A stretch of 64,000 nt of DNA from Methanolinea sp. (GTDB lineage: Archaea > Halobacteriota > Methanomicrobia > Methanomicrobiales > Methanospirillaceae), in NCBI GenBank assembly GCA_030019395.1, contig JASEES010000006.1, positions 1-64,000 of the forward strand, in the 5' to 3' direction. Made by a program: the position numbers and the translations under genes. Below, piece after piece: positions 52,217-61,339 of the stretch (within the stretch, counting starts at the first letter, position 1; each line of letters starts with the position of its first letter). The notes below the pieces were generated by a model. It searched no databases. It saw only the letters and a list, made by a program, of their open reading frames with translations, and was not told the DNA's origin.

Positions 52217-52885
52217 ATGTACATCATCATCGTGGGGCTCGGCGGGATCGGGCGGAGTCTCACCCAGCTCGCAGTGGAGCATGGCAATAACGTGGTGATC
52301 ATCGACCGCGACGAGCAGCGCTGCAGCGAGATTCTGGAGCACTACGATGTGCTTGCCGTCACCGGGAACGCAACCGACAAGTCCATCCTCGAGGATGCCG
52401 GGATTGATCGGGCGGACGCCCTCGTTGCGACGACGAGCGACGACTCGGTAAACCTGATGACCTGCTGGCTTGCAAAGAGGTTCAAGGTACCCACTGTTGT
52501 CTCGATCGTGAACCAGAAGGAACATTCCGACCTCTTTTCCGAGGTGGGCGTCAAGATATCCGAGAATCCCGACGAACTCGTTGCCCAGAGGCTTTATTAC
52601 TGGGCGGAGAACCCCCAGATGCAGCAGCTCGCATCCATTCCGGGCGGGACGATCTTCGAGGTCGTGGCAGAGAAAGGTGCCCCCATCGTGGACCACGAGA
52701 TCAGGGAGCTCAAGGTCAAGGACTTCGTGTTCATCGCGATCCGGAGAGCCGGGGGCGAGCTGATCATCCCGAGCGGCAACGTGAAGATCCGGCCCGGTGA
52801 TACAATCACGGTTTTTACGAAAAAAGAGGCAGAGGACGAGTGCCTTGCCATCCTGAACAAGCAGTTGCGCGCATCACCGAAGTAG
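52217..52885 (+). CDS. TrkA potassium-transport NAD-binding protein
   Basis: 222 residues. RCK N-domain ([20 protein letters not shown] with the GxGxxG motif, then [10 protein letters not shown]) and the TrkA-C domain (LRVKD-like region [20 protein letters not shown]). Regulatory subunit gating a Trk-type potassium channel with NAD(H) or a nucleotide; no TrkH gene is in the window. Convergent overlap of 12 bases with the reductase. Confidence 0.93.
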   Translation: MYIIIVGLGGIGRSLTQLAVEHGNNVVIIDRDEQRCSEILEHYDVLAVTGNATDKSILEDAGIDRADALVATTSDDSVNLMTCWLAKRFKVPTVVSIVNQKEHSDLFSEVGVKISENPDELVAQRLYYWAENPQMQQLASIPGGTIFEVVAEKGAPIVDHEIRELKVKDFVFIAIRRAGGELIIPSGNVKIRPGDTITVFTKKEAEDECLAILNKQLRASPK

Positions 52886-54070
52886 GAACGAGAGCTTTGC
52901 GAGGTCCCCGAGGAGAAGCGGGTTCCTCTTCACCAGTTCCTTGACGAGGTTCAAGGTCGAAAACTCCTCGAGATTCATCGTCGAAGCGGAGCTGATCAGC
53001 GCGTTGAATTTCTCGTCCGTCATCCGGATGAAGTACTCCTTCAGGTGCCAGTTCCGGGCGATGGTTTTTCCCATCGGGGACTCGCGCCATCCCCTGTCGT
53101 ACGCCATCAAAACATCCTTTGAGCACTTTCCGTTCCGGATGGCGGATACCGCGGTCTGTGCAGCGAGCCGCCCCGTGAACATGGCGTTGTAGATCCCGCC
53201 GCCGGTCAGGGGATCGACCACCCTTGCCGCGTCACCGACGATCATGAGCCCGTCAGAGACCGTGCAGGCGAGGGGCTGGCAGACGGAAACACCCCCCACG
53301 ATGTGCTCGATGGTCTTTCCTTCCGGAAACCGGGAGGCAACGAACCGGTCGAGGTAGTCGCGTGCACGGTGCCCTGCGCCACTCTTTGCCCCGCTGATGC
53401 CGATGCCGACGTTCGCAGACCGTTCCCCCTTGGGAAAGACCCAGAGGTAGCCCTGGGGAGCGACACTGTTGCCGACGTAGAAGACCGTGACGGTGGGGTC
53501 GATATCGATGTCGGTCATGAGGTACTGGGCAGACGTCATGATCTCCCGGACGGGGACGGTCGTATCGATCCCGCACCACCGCGAGAACTTCGACTCGACG
53601 CCGTCCGCGGCAATCACGATGTCGGCCCCGACCCGCCGCGTCTCGCCGCAGTGGTGGAGGACGGCACCCTTCACGGCACCGTTTTCGAGGATGGGTGCAG
53701 ATGCCCGCGTCTTGACGGCAACGTCCGCGCCCGCTTCCGCTGCCCGCCAGACGAGCTCCCGGTCAAAGACCTTGCGGTCGAGGATGTACCCCACCTTGTT
53801 GCCTGCCCTCTCCGAGTTCAGCTTCAGCGATGATCCGTCGGGTGCGACGATCTCTGCACCTTTCAGTTCCGCCGAGATGAAACACGGGTCGGGCTCGACG
53901 AACTCCGTGAGAGATTCCCTGCCTATTCCTTCGGCACACCGGACCGGGGCACCGATTGCCGGGCGTTTCTCCGCCAGCAGGACGGACAGGCCCGCCTTTG
54001 CGGCCGTTTCTGCAGCAACCGCCCCACCCGGACCGCCGCCGATGACGAGGAGATCATACCGGGGTTTCAT
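52874..54070 (-). CDS. geranylgeranyl reductase family flavoprotein
   Basis: 398 residues. N-terminal FAD motif [20 protein letters not shown], then [24 protein letters not shown] and late [15 protein letters not shown], typical of the reductases that saturate the isoprenoid chains of archaeal membrane lipids. It follows the ferredoxin gene with a 17-base overlap, and that ferredoxin is the likely electron donor. Digeranylgeranylglycerophospholipid reductase is the most likely role. Confidence 0.9.
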   Translation of the reverse strand: MKPRYDLLVIGGGPGGAVAAETAAKAGLSVLLAEKRPAIGAPVRCAEGIGRESLTEFVEPDPCFISAELKGAEIVAPDGSSLKLNSERAGNKVGYILDRKVFDRELVWRAAEAGADVAVKTRASAPILENGAVKGAVLHHCGETRRVGADIVIAADGVESKFSRWCGIDTTVPVREIMTSAQYLMTDIDIDPTVTVFYVGNSVAPQGYLWVFPKGERSANVGIGISGAKSGAGHRARDYLDRFVASRFPEGKTIEHIVGGVSVCQPLACTVSDGLMIVGDAARVVDPLTGGGIYNAMFTGRLAAQTAVSAIRNGKCSKDVLMAYDRGWRESPMGKTIARNWHLKEYFIRMTDEKFNALISSASTMNLEEFSTLNLVKELVKRNPLLLGDLAKLSFLLR

Positions 54071-54236
54071 CCTTCACCTCCAGGGCACCGAGGGGGCACA
54101 CCTTTGCACAGATACCGCATCCCGTGCAGTTGTCACCGATTTCGAGGTATGCGTCGATCAGCTCGAGCGCACCCTCCGGGCAGACCGAGACACAGCACCC
54201 GCAATACCCGCATACATCTCGGAGAACGTGCAACAT
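54054..54236 (-). CDS. 2[4Fe-4S] ferredoxin
   Basis: 60 residues with two CxxCxxCxxxC-type motifs: [12 protein letters not shown] and [12 protein letters not shown]. Low-potential electron carrier. Its 3' end overlaps the reductase gene by 17 bases, so they are made together and the ferredoxin probably feeds that enzyme. Confidence 0.93.
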   Translation of the reverse strand: MLHVLRDVCGYCGCCVSVCPEGALELIDAYLEIGDNCTGCGICAKVCPLGALEVKDETPV

Positions 54237-54325
54237 CCCGGTACTGTATGTGTCCGATACCCTAAAATCTTTGCATGAATCCGGATTTTGGGGTATTTCC
54301 GTGGCTTAACGGGGAAATGTGCCGG

Positions 54326-55450
54326 TCAGAAAAACGAGAATGTCCCGTACCTCCCCCCACCCCCGGGAGAGAGGCGCACCCTCCCGGACCGGAGGGATCC
54401 GACTGCAGCGGCGGTCCCGGGATGAATGTCCGAGAGCTCCTGCACGGGTATTTCCGTCAGCACGGAGATCTCGTTCCCGAATGCCCCGATGAACCGGTCG
54501 TAGAGGGTACAGACAGCCCGTGCCCGGACAGAGGAGACCGGGAGCACCCGTGCAAGGATCTCGGCGAGGGGGATCATGTGCAGGTAGGGTGGCCGGGGAA
54601 GAGCAGGCCCGGACGAGAGCTCGCGGGCCCGGTCACGTACCCCCTTCTTTATCCTTCCCCCGCAGAGGGGACACTTCCAGGAACAGGAAAGGGCGTCATC
54701 CGCCGGAAACTGGTGGTAGCACCGCGTGCAGGCCGTCCGGTTGTATTTTCCCTCTTCCGGGAAGAACCCGACGTTCCGGACGACGTTTCCCTGCCTGAGT
54801 GCATCGAGCACGGCGGAGGGCGTCCCATCAGGGGCGGAGAGGACGACGAATTCCCTGCCCAGCCGGCAGGGATCGGGCCCGTGGGCATCGGAGCTCGAGA
54901 TGAAGGGGATACGCGAGAGATGGGGGATTGCGGCACCGTAGGAACTGTCTGCCGAGAGTCCGAGTTCGAGGAAATCGACGTGTTCGCTCCCGTAACACGA
55001 TTCCAGGCTGTCATGGGCCGCGTAGAGCGAAGTCCACGGCGTGAACGCGTGGGCGGGCCCGATCAGCCCGTCCCTCCTGTGCACCAGCCGTGCTATCTCC
55101 CCGCCGGTGAGGGGAACACGCGGTCGTCCCGTTGATCCAAGACCCGGTGCAGAGGGTGCAAGGTCAAGGGCAAGGTCCCGGAACGAGGCAAAGTCCTCCA
55201 TGAGGACGAGGTGGTGGACGCGGTTTTTGTCCTCGATCTCGGCAGAGGGGACAACGCAGGTGCCGCAGTCCCCGGTGCGGGAGAGTGCCTCCACCCACAT
55301 CCTCCGCCATTCCGGGTGGAGGGCATCGCCGCTCCCGATGACGTCAAGCCCCTTCGTCCTGCAGGCTTCCAGGATGAGGGGCGGGACCATTCTGCGCGAG
55401 GTGGCAATCGAGAAGCAGGAATGGATGTGCAGGTCGCAGGAGAGGTCCAT
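54326..55450 (-). CDS. endonuclease Q (PHP-family DNA repair nuclease)
   Basis: 374 residues. The PHP metal site starts DLHIHSCFSIATSRRMVPP; further ligands are in SGDALHPEW, VVPSAEIED, IGPAHAFTPW and SSSDAHGPDPCR. Next comes a zinc finger (CTRCYH...CSWKCPLCGG). The last 100 residues form the C-terminal DNA-binding part. EndoQ cleaves beside deaminated bases in Thermococcales and some methanogens. It is downstream of the PAC2 and nop10 genes on the same strand. Confidence 0.88.
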   Translation of the reverse strand: MDLSCDLHIHSCFSIATSRRMVPPLILEACRTKGLDVIGSGDALHPEWRRMWVEALSRTGDCGTCVVPSAEIEDKNRVHHLVLMEDFASFRDLALDLAPSAPGLGSTGRPRVPLTGGEIARLVHRRDGLIGPAHAFTPWTSLYAAHDSLESCYGSEHVDFLELGLSADSSYGAAIPHLSRIPFISSSDAHGPDPCRLGREFVVLSAPDGTPSAVLDALRQGNVVRNVGFFPEEGKYNRTACTRCYHQFPADDALSCSWKCPLCGGRIKKGVRDRARELSSGPALPRPPYLHMIPLAEILARVLPVSSVRARAVCTLYDRFIGAFGNEISVLTEIPVQELSDIHPGTAAAVGSLRSGRVRLSPGGGGRYGTFSFF

Positions 55451-55458
55451 GCATCTCT

Positions 55459-56211
55459 TCAGACGATGTACCTGAGTTCATCCTCGCGCATGCTGCGCTC
55501 CGTGTCGACCAGTCTCTCGATCATGTGCTCCATCTCCCGGCCCCTCTCCTCGAGCGTCGTGGCATTGACCTCGATACCAAGGAGGGTGCAGAGCACGCTC
55601 AAGACCCGGGCAGCGCTCTTTGGGTCCACGAGGTACCCGCTCGTTTCACCCATGAGGCAGATTCCCTCGATCCCGCGGGAAAGGCCGAGGCCGAGCAGGA
55701 GACCCGCCGCCCCGATTATCCCGCCGCCAGGCTCGTCAGGGCTGATGACCGCACCAGCAGCCTCGACTTCCTCCCGGAGGTCTTCGCGGTTGACTGCGCC
55801 GAGCACGCGGGGGACGTCAACGAGGTGACCGACACCGTATCCCCCGAGGGTATAGATCCTCCTGACCCCGAGCTCCAGCGCGAGGGAGACGTACGTGTCG
55901 GCAAGCAGGTAGTGGCCTTCGCCTGACGTGCTCTGGAAGTCCCCGACGAGGAAGAGGAACCGCTTATCCCCGCTCCGGGCGTAATAGAGTTCGTTGTTTG
56001 CGAGCCGGATTGTCCCGTTCTCCCTGATGATGACCTGGGGGGGAAAGTAGATGGACTCGATCTCGGCGACCTTCCGTGCCGCAAGCTCGTGGATCATGTG
56101 CTCTGCAACGAGCTTTCCCACGTGCCCGATCCCGGGCAGCCCCTCGATGAGGACGGGGGCGCGGACCCCGGATCCGTCCCCGTCTGTGAACCTGACGGTT
56201 ATATCGTCCAT
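55459..56211 (-). CDS. PAC2-family proteasome assembly chaperone-like protein
   Basis: 250 residues. VLIEGLPGIGHVGKLVAEHM, then IYFPPQVIIRENGTI and LGGYGVGHLVDVPRV and an ISPDEPGGGIIGAAGLLLGL loop, as in archaeal PbaB/PAC2 proteins. A chaperone for proteasome assembly is the common inference. The ATG at 56211 has GGAGG upstream and starts inside nop10 (13-base overlap); the longer frame is antisense-free but unlike the family. Confidence 0.9.
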   Translation of the reverse strand: MDDITVRFTDGDGSGVRAPVLIEGLPGIGHVGKLVAEHMIHELAARKVAEIESIYFPPQVIIRENGTIRLANNELYYARSGDKRFLFLVGDFQSTSGEGHYLLADTYVSLALELGVRRIYTLGGYGVGHLVDVPRVLGAVNREDLREEVEAAGAVISPDEPGGGIIGAAGLLLGLGLSRGIEGICLMGETSGYLVDPKSAARVLSVLCTLLGIEVNATTLEERGREMEHMIERLVDTERSMREDELRYIV

Positions 56212-56360
56212 CCTCGTGCAATCCTCCTGTACCGGCCCAGGCTGTCGGAGGGAGAAAAACGTGCAGGATGCGCCGGCACGGTGGGGTGGCCGCAGACAGG
56301 ACAGGAGAATTTCAGCGTGTACGTCCGGTCCCGCGGGCAGCGCCTCAGCCGGCCACTCAT
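56199..56360 (-). CDS. nop10: Nop10, H/ACA ribonucleoprotein subunit
   Basis: 53 residues, found by reading the minus strand between aIF2alpha and PAC2. MSGRLRRCPRDRTYTLKFSC then PVCGHPTVPAHPARFSPSDS and LGRYRRIARG match the whole archaeal Nop10 pattern: an N-terminal zinc ribbon and a basic tail that docks on Cbf5. It guides pseudouridylation of rRNA. The ATG overlaps the aIF2alpha stop as ATGA. Its end overlaps the PAC2 start by 13 bases. The order aIF2alpha-nop10-PAC2 is conserved in Archaea. Confidence 0.95.
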   Translation of the reverse strand: MSGRLRRCPRDRTYTLKFSCPVCGHPTVPAHPARFSPSDSLGRYRRIARGWTI

Positions 56361-57142
56361 GCAACCTTCCCGGACTTGGGTTTCCTCACGAACCGGCCCT
56401 CGCCACCGGCCCGTTCGATGACTCCGATGGCAGCCGAGGCAGCTTTTTCGATGGCCTTCTCCGCTGCCTTGTAGTTGCCTGCGGTCACCTTGATGCGGTA
56501 GTTGGGTGCACCCAGGTACGTGAGCTCGATGTCGACACCCGGTATCTTTGGTTCTGCAGAACGAAGCGCCCTCCGGATGATGTTGACACCGTCGGGCTTG
56601 CTCGATGTGAGGACGAGCGTCCCGCTGACAGTCACCCGCGGTATCTTGACGTTTTCCCGGGCGACCTGTTCGAGTGCAGCCTTCGCGGCCGCGGAGACCG
56701 GAAGGGACGCCAAGGCGTCTTCCCCGGTAACGATATCCTCAAAAACGGAATAGAGATCACCGTAACGGGAGTATATCGCTGCCTCGAGGTCTTCCGCCTT
56801 CTCGCCGGCGGCGGCAGCGGCAAAGCCGATCCACTTGCGTGCCTTGGACTCGTTCTTCCATTCCCGGATCTTCTCGCGGCGCTGGTGCTCGTTGACGTCC
56901 TTGAGCGAGAGGTCGATGTGCCCGCGTGACGGGTCGACGTGGAGGACCTTGCAGACGACTTTCTGGCCCTCGCGGATGTGGTCGCGGATATACTTGATCC
57001 AGCCGGTTGCCACCTCCGAGATGGGGATAAGCCCGACGCGCCCGGGGTACTCGTCGAGGTTGACAAAAGCGGCAAAGTCCTTGACGTCTTTCACAGTGCA
57101 GACGACAAGTTCCCCGTTTTCCGGCCAGTCTCTCTCGCTCAT
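56357..57142 (-). CDS. translation initiation factor aIF2 subunit alpha
   Basis: 261 residues. The S1 domain begins GELVVCTVKDVKDFAAFVNL and includes YPGRVGLIPISEVATGWIKY and the SLKDVN segment. A helical domain and the C-terminal alpha-beta domain that binds the gamma subunit follow (PNYRIKVTAGNYKAAEKAI). Delivers initiator tRNA with the other subunits. The ATG at 57142 is followed by SERDWPENGE, as in relatives. Ten bases separate it from S27e. Confidence 0.95.
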   Translation of the reverse strand: MSERDWPENGELVVCTVKDVKDFAAFVNLDEYPGRVGLIPISEVATGWIKYIRDHIREGQKVVCKVLHVDPSRGHIDLSLKDVNEHQRREKIREWKNESKARKWIGFAAAAAGEKAEDLEAAIYSRYGDLYSVFEDIVTGEDALASLPVSAAAKAALEQVARENVKIPRVTVSGTLVLTSSKPDGVNIIRRALRSAEPKIPGVDIELTYLGAPNYRIKVTAGNYKAAEKAIEKAASAAIGVIERAGGEGRFVRKPKSGKVA

Positions 57143-57152
57143 CGGTGACACA

Positions 57153-57341
57153 TCACTCGAATGTCGCAAGGATTTCTGCCTGGAGCCTTGCCTTTCCGCC
57201 GGCAGGCTCTGATAAGACCCTTCCGCAGACGATGCAGTCGACCCTCGTGCTCGCCTTCTCGAAGACGACCTGCTCGTTCTCGCAGTCAGGGCACTTGACC
57301 TTGAAGAACCTGCTGCGGTTCTCCCGGATTTGCTGGACCAT
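57153..57341 (-). CDS. rps27e: ribosomal protein S27e
   Basis: 62 residues, zinc-ribbon protein of the small subunit: VKCPDCENEQVVF and VDCIVCGRVLSEP supply the four cysteines. The ATG at 57341 gives MVQQIRENRS. Five bases after L44e on the same strand, part of the L44e-S27e-aIF2alpha-nop10 cluster found in most Archaea. Confidence 0.95.
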   Translation of the reverse strand: MVQQIRENRSRFFKVKCPDCENEQVVFEKASTRVDCIVCGRVLSEPAGGKARLQAEILATFE

Positions 57342-57346
57342 GCTGT

Positions 57347-57625
57347 TTACTCCTTCAACTCGAACTTGCCGGCGCGGAAACCGGGACGCAGGTGTGCTTT
57401 TCCGCAGGCACTGCACCGGTACCGGACGTTTACTCTCTTCGTTGGCTTGTCACCGCCGGGGACCTTGGAAAACTTCCCCATGTTCCCGACCGTGCTCCTC
57501 CGTGCCTTCTGCCTGTCGATCCAGTGCAGACCCGAGGTCTTGCTCTTCTTGACCTTCTCCACCTCGTGGGTCTGGTGAGCCCGGCAGAACGGGCAGTATG
57601 TCCTGAATTTCTGTGGCATTTTCAT
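57347..57625 (-). CDS. rpl44e: ribosomal protein L44e
   Basis: 92 residues, zinc protein near the ribosomal E site. [20 protein letters not shown] carries the first two cysteines; [13 protein letters not shown] the second two. Basic throughout, usual length. Confidence 0.95.
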   Translation of the reverse strand: MKMPQKFRTYCPFCRAHQTHEVEKVKKSKTSGLHWIDRQKARRSTVGNMGKFSKVPGGDKPTKRVNVRYRCSACGKAHLRPGFRAGKFELKE

Positions 57626-57662
57626 GGAATCGGCCTCTTATTCCGGATATCGAATATCAGTA

Positions 57663-58283
57663 TTATTTGCCCGGGTTGATATTTAAGACTATGTTGCGCT
57701 CACACAGGACGTCCGCGTTCCTCGCGGGCAGGGTCACGATATCCTCGCGGCGGAGGTCATAAATCCTGCCGTCCACGCCCATGAACGGCTCGACGTCCTG
57801 CAGGACCCGGGAGACGACAAAGGAAAGGGTCCCCGTTGCATTTTCCGCACCGGCTGCCGGGGCGCATGGTTCGTTTCCGCCGGGAGGTGCGGACACCGCG
57901 GGCTGGTGGGCAGTCTCCGCCAGGAGCCTGCACCGGGCCTGCCCGAGTGCCTGCACGATAAGGTCGTACATTTCCCGCTCTTCGGGAAGCAGCCTCTTTA
58001 ACTCGTCGCGGTCGATATAGTGCCCGTCTTCCTGGGTACGTGCAAGCGAGAGTATCTTTTCCGCCCGGATATGGAAGAGGTCAGAAAGCGTCTCGCGCAT
58101 CGCGTGGATACGCTGGATGAGGACCTGTGCCTCGTCCGAGAAGGGGTCACTGCATGCATGGAGTTCCTTATAGAGGTCGTTGAGGCTCCTGTGTGCCGAT
58201 GCAAAGAGGTCAGGGGGGATATGGACCAGCCGCCCGGTCTCCCTCTCGGAGAGGAGGATGATCCGCAGCTCGTCGAGGTTCAT
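57663..58283 (-). CDS. GINS subunit, Gins51 type
   Basis: 206 residues. The helical A domain (LNDLYKELHACSDPFSDEAQ) is followed by an Ala/Pro/Gly linker (about 125-150) and the C-terminal B domain (VLQDVEPFMGVDGRIYDLRR). That A-B order is Gins51 rather than Gins23. Part of the replicative helicase complex with MCM and a RecJ-like protein. Its ATG overlaps the PriS stop, the conserved archaeal arrangement of primase and GINS. Confidence 0.9.
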   Translation of the reverse strand: MNLDELRIILLSERETGRLVHIPPDLFASAHRSLNDLYKELHACSDPFSDEAQVLIQRIHAMRETLSDLFHIRAEKILSLARTQEDGHYIDRDELKRLLPEEREMYDLIVQALGQARCRLLAETAHQPAVSAPPGGNEPCAPAAGAENATGTLSFVVSRVLQDVEPFMGVDGRIYDLRREDIVTLPARNADVLCERNIVLNINPGK

Positions 58284-59437
58284 GCCCTGCTCCCCCCTGC
58301 AATCTCGGCTGCGCCCCGGCAGCAGAGGAAGACAGCGAGGGCCTCGGGGACGCGTGCATACCCTTTCTCCAGCCTGTACACTGACCCGAGGATCGGCATC
58401 GTGAGGGGGAACGCGACCTCGACAGCGACCTCGCGGTCCGAAAAGACCACGGCATCCACGAGGGGGTCAAAACCGGGCAGTTCGCCGGGGGCAAGCGGGG
58501 TGACCCGGAAACCGCTCCCGCCGTGGAGGGACGAGGGCATGCGAATCAGCCTCTTCGTGTCGGTCGTCACGGGCTCGTCGGCAAGGGCTGCCCGGTCGCG
58601 GAGGAGTGCCAGAAAGCGCCCCTCCCTGTCAGATGACAGGCCACGGATGACCCGGGAGATGACCGGGTCACGCAGGGAGAGATCGGCGGGGGCACTCTCG
58701 AGGAGCGAGAGGATGGACGGTACCCGCCGGATGAACTCTTCAGCGGTCGTCTTTCCCACCCCCTCGAGTGCCGTCAGGGTGGCAACCCTTTCCTTTTCCT
58801 CCAGGCTCTCCAGCCATAGCAGGTACTCGGCGAGTGCATCTATATAGCGATGGTGCCATCCGCGGGGTGAATGTGTCCTGTGCGAGAGGACGCGTCCCGG
58901 GTCAAGGCCGATACCGCAGACGTAATCGATGATCTCGCGCCTCTCGCTGCTGCCGAAGTCCCGGACGGCCGGATCCCTGACGTGCACGTGGTAGCCCCTG
59001 CCGCCCGAAAAGACTACTTCCACGTCTTTTTGGGAAAAACCGAGTTCCCCGGTGAGCATTTCGAGGAGTTTTTCCGTCTCTTCCCGGACGCGTTCGAGCA
59101 TCCGGTCGTATGGTCCCCGCATGAGGTGGTCTGCGTCGAGGTCGAAGATGAGGTCGGCACCGAGCCACCCTTTCTCGCCCATGGTCGGTGCACCGGGCCT
59201 GCTGTAGTAGGCCGTCGAGTAGTAGGCATGGGCCGGGACCATGCTCCGGATGTAGGAGAAGACCTCGTCGCGTGTCTCGAACCCCAGGTGCCTGCGCATG
59301 TGGGTGTCGGCAGCATCCGGTTCGAAGAAGATGAAGGCCCATTCCCGCTGGGGTACCGAGGGCGGCGGGATGAGGCGGGCGTTCCCGTAGTACGAGGAGA
59401 AACGCTGGCGCAGGAACTCGAACGTGGCAGCCTTCAT
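58280..59437 (-). CDS. priS: DNA primase small (catalytic) subunit PriS
   Basis: 385 residues of the archaeo-eukaryotic primase family. Catalytic aspartates are in GADLIFDLDADHL; VVFSGGRGYHVHV supplies the nucleotide-binding His and SGGRG. The N-terminus (FLRQRFSSYYGNARLIPPPS) is typical. It synthesises RNA/DNA primers with PriL, which is not in the window. ATGA-type overlaps link it to both elp3 and gins51. Confidence 0.95.
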   Translation of the reverse strand: MKAATFEFLRQRFSSYYGNARLIPPPSVPQREWAFIFFEPDAADTHMRRHLGFETRDEVFSYIRSMVPAHAYYSTAYYSRPGAPTMGEKGWLGADLIFDLDADHLMRGPYDRMLERVREETEKLLEMLTGELGFSQKDVEVVFSGGRGYHVHVRDPAVRDFGSSERREIIDYVCGIGLDPGRVLSHRTHSPRGWHHRYIDALAEYLLWLESLEEKERVATLTALEGVGKTTAEEFIRRVPSILSLLESAPADLSLRDPVISRVIRGLSSDREGRFLALLRDRAALADEPVTTDTKRLIRMPSSLHGGSGFRVTPLAPGELPGFDPLVDAVVFSDREVAVEVAFPLTMPILGSVYRLEKGYARVPEALAVFLCCRGAAEIAGGSRA

Positions 59438-61008
59438 GCGAGCTTCTTGTGCATGTATGGTCCCCGCCGTTCATATCCGTGACGCCGGTAGTAAGGCCGG
59501 ACCCCGATCCCGCTCATGATGGTAATCCCGCGGTACCCTTCGGCTGCCGCCGTCTCCTCCGCGGCAGAGAGAAGCTCCTTCCCGAACCTGCGGTGCTGCC
59601 TCTGTTCTGCCGAGGGGGAACTCCCGAGCGGCACAACGCTTCCGTACACGTGGAGTTCGCGGAGGAGGGCCGAGCCTTCCGTTTCGGGCCGCCACCTCTC
59701 TCCGCCGGTGCGGAGCCGGGCAAATCCTATCAGGGCACTGCCCGAGACGACCGAGATGAAGTATTCGCGCCCCCCGCATGCATCGTAGGAGAAGACCGAG
59801 AGTTTTTCCGGGCCCCCTCCCTCTGACCTGCCTGCCTCGCGGCACCGGATGCACTGGCACGCCTTTCCCATCGCGGCAAGGCGCTGCTGGCAGAGCTGGC
59901 GGAAGTTGCTGTGCCGCGATCCTGCCACGATCAGGCGTGCCGGGATGTCCCGCTGGATGCGCTGGAGCCTGACGTAGCAGGGCAGGAGCGACTTTGCGTA
60001 GGCAACGAGGTCGATGAGTGTGTCCTCGGGGTATGGGGCGTACTGCCCCTGCTTCCAGAGCTCCTCGATCGCGGAGCCGGGCGTCACGAGTGTCGGGTAT
60101 ATCTTGAGGAAATCGGGCCGGAAGGCAGGGTTGTCGAAGAGCTCGCGGAACATCCGGCGGTCATGATCGATATCGCTCCCCGGGAGGTTGGGCATGACGT
60201 GGTACCCGACCTTGATCCCCGCATTCCGCAGCAGGCACGTCGCCTCCACCGTGTCTGCGACCGTGCAGCCCCGCCTGTTGAAGGAGAGGATGGAATCGTC
60301 GAGGTGCTGGACCCCCAGTTCAACCTTGGTCACCCCGAGTCCGAGCATCCGGTCGATATGCTCCTTTTTGCACCAGTCGGGACGTGTCTCGAAGGTGGTG
60401 GCAACGCACCGGACGGGCGAGAACTCGTTCTCCCCAAAGACGCGTGCCGTGTCCGGCCGGGCGGCCCGCACGGTCCCCCTGTACTCGTTCATGGCACGGA
60501 CGCATTCCCTGACGAACCATTCCTGGTAATCCGCCGGCCGGGACGTCATCGTCCCCCCCATCACGATCAGTTCCACCTTGTCGACGTGGTGTCCGAGGAG
60601 CTCGAACTGTTCGAGGCGTGCCCTGACCTGCGCATACGGGTCGTATCCGTGGTCGCGTGCCCGCAATGCCGCAGGTTCCTCTCCCGTGTAGCTCTGGGGG
60701 GACTGGAAGGGATGGTCCGGCCCTCCGGGGCAGGGGAGACATTTGCCGTGGGGGCAGGGGTAAGGAGACGTCATCACGGCAACGGGTGCAACACCCGAGA
60801 GCGTCCGCGTCGGTTTGACGAGGAGGAGCCTCCGGAGGACGGCCCGTTCTTCCGGTGTTGCCGCAGCAAGGAGAGCGGAGTTCCGGGGGACCGCCGGAGC
60901 GCCGTGTTTCCTGCAGACCTCGACCTTGATCTTCGTGACGTCTTCGGGCCGGGTCGCACGGGAGGTGAGGGCCTCGAGTATCTCGCGGGAGATATCGGGC
61001 TTTTGCAT
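59434..61008 (-). CDS. elp3: Elp3, tRNA uridine-34 carboxymethylation enzyme
   Basis: 524 residues. Radical-SAM domain with CPHGKCLPCPGGPDHPFQSP (CxxxxCxxC) and downstream ELGVQHLDDSIL, and a C-terminal GNAT acetyltransferase domain (LHVYGSVVPLGSSP, FGKELLSAAEETAAAEG). Modifies wobble uridine in archaeal tRNA without the other Elongator subunits. It follows UPF0058 by 11 bases. Confidence 0.96.
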   Translation of the reverse strand: MQKPDISREILEALTSRATRPEDVTKIKVEVCRKHGAPAVPRNSALLAAATPEERAVLRRLLLVKPTRTLSGVAPVAVMTSPYPCPHGKCLPCPGGPDHPFQSPQSYTGEEPAALRARDHGYDPYAQVRARLEQFELLGHHVDKVELIVMGGTMTSRPADYQEWFVRECVRAMNEYRGTVRAARPDTARVFGENEFSPVRCVATTFETRPDWCKKEHIDRMLGLGVTKVELGVQHLDDSILSFNRRGCTVADTVEATCLLRNAGIKVGYHVMPNLPGSDIDHDRRMFRELFDNPAFRPDFLKIYPTLVTPGSAIEELWKQGQYAPYPEDTLIDLVAYAKSLLPCYVRLQRIQRDIPARLIVAGSRHSNFRQLCQQRLAAMGKACQCIRCREAGRSEGGGPEKLSVFSYDACGGREYFISVVSGSALIGFARLRTGGERWRPETEGSALLRELHVYGSVVPLGSSPSAEQRQHRRFGKELLSAAEETAAAEGYRGITIMSGIGVRPYYRRHGYERRGPYMHKKLA

Positions 61009-61019
61009 GGAGGAGAAAT

Positions 61020-61286
61020 TCAGTGTTCAGCAGCGACCTGCTCGGAAGCCGCCTCGGGGGAATACCCGACCCTCATCATCTGGCTGTTGCGCAGGTGAGT
61101 GACGATCTCTTCGCCGAGGGCCAAAATAGCATCCTTGTGGCACTTCTTGTTCTTGTGGATGTGGACAGGAGAGATCTCGAGGGAATTGTACCGTTTTGTC
61201 GGAATTTCCTGATTGGTGATGGTTTCGTAGTATTTCTTGATGTGGATCATCAGCATGTGGAGATGGAGGAGCTCTTCCTTTTGCAC
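61020..61286 (-). CDS. UPF0058 family protein
   Basis: 88 residues. Start GTG at 61286 with AAGGTGA upstream. MQKEELLHLHMLMIHIKKYY and the conserved YNSLEISPVHIHKNKKCHKD are diagnostic of UPF0058, helical proteins restricted to Euryarchaeota with unknown function. Apparent first gene of the elp3-priS-gins51 operon. Confidence 0.9.
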   Translation of the reverse strand: MQKEELLHLHMLMIHIKKYYETITNQEIPTKRYNSLEISPVHIHKNKKCHKDAILALGEEIVTHLRNSQMMRVGYSPEAASEQVAAEH

Positions 61287-61339
61287 ACTATCACCTTCTT
61301 CAAATGACTACTTTTTTCCTGACCAGATATACTTTATTG

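Noticed and set aside
59911-61098. 395-residue plus-strand frame opposite elp3
   Set aside because: Antisense shadow with no family features.
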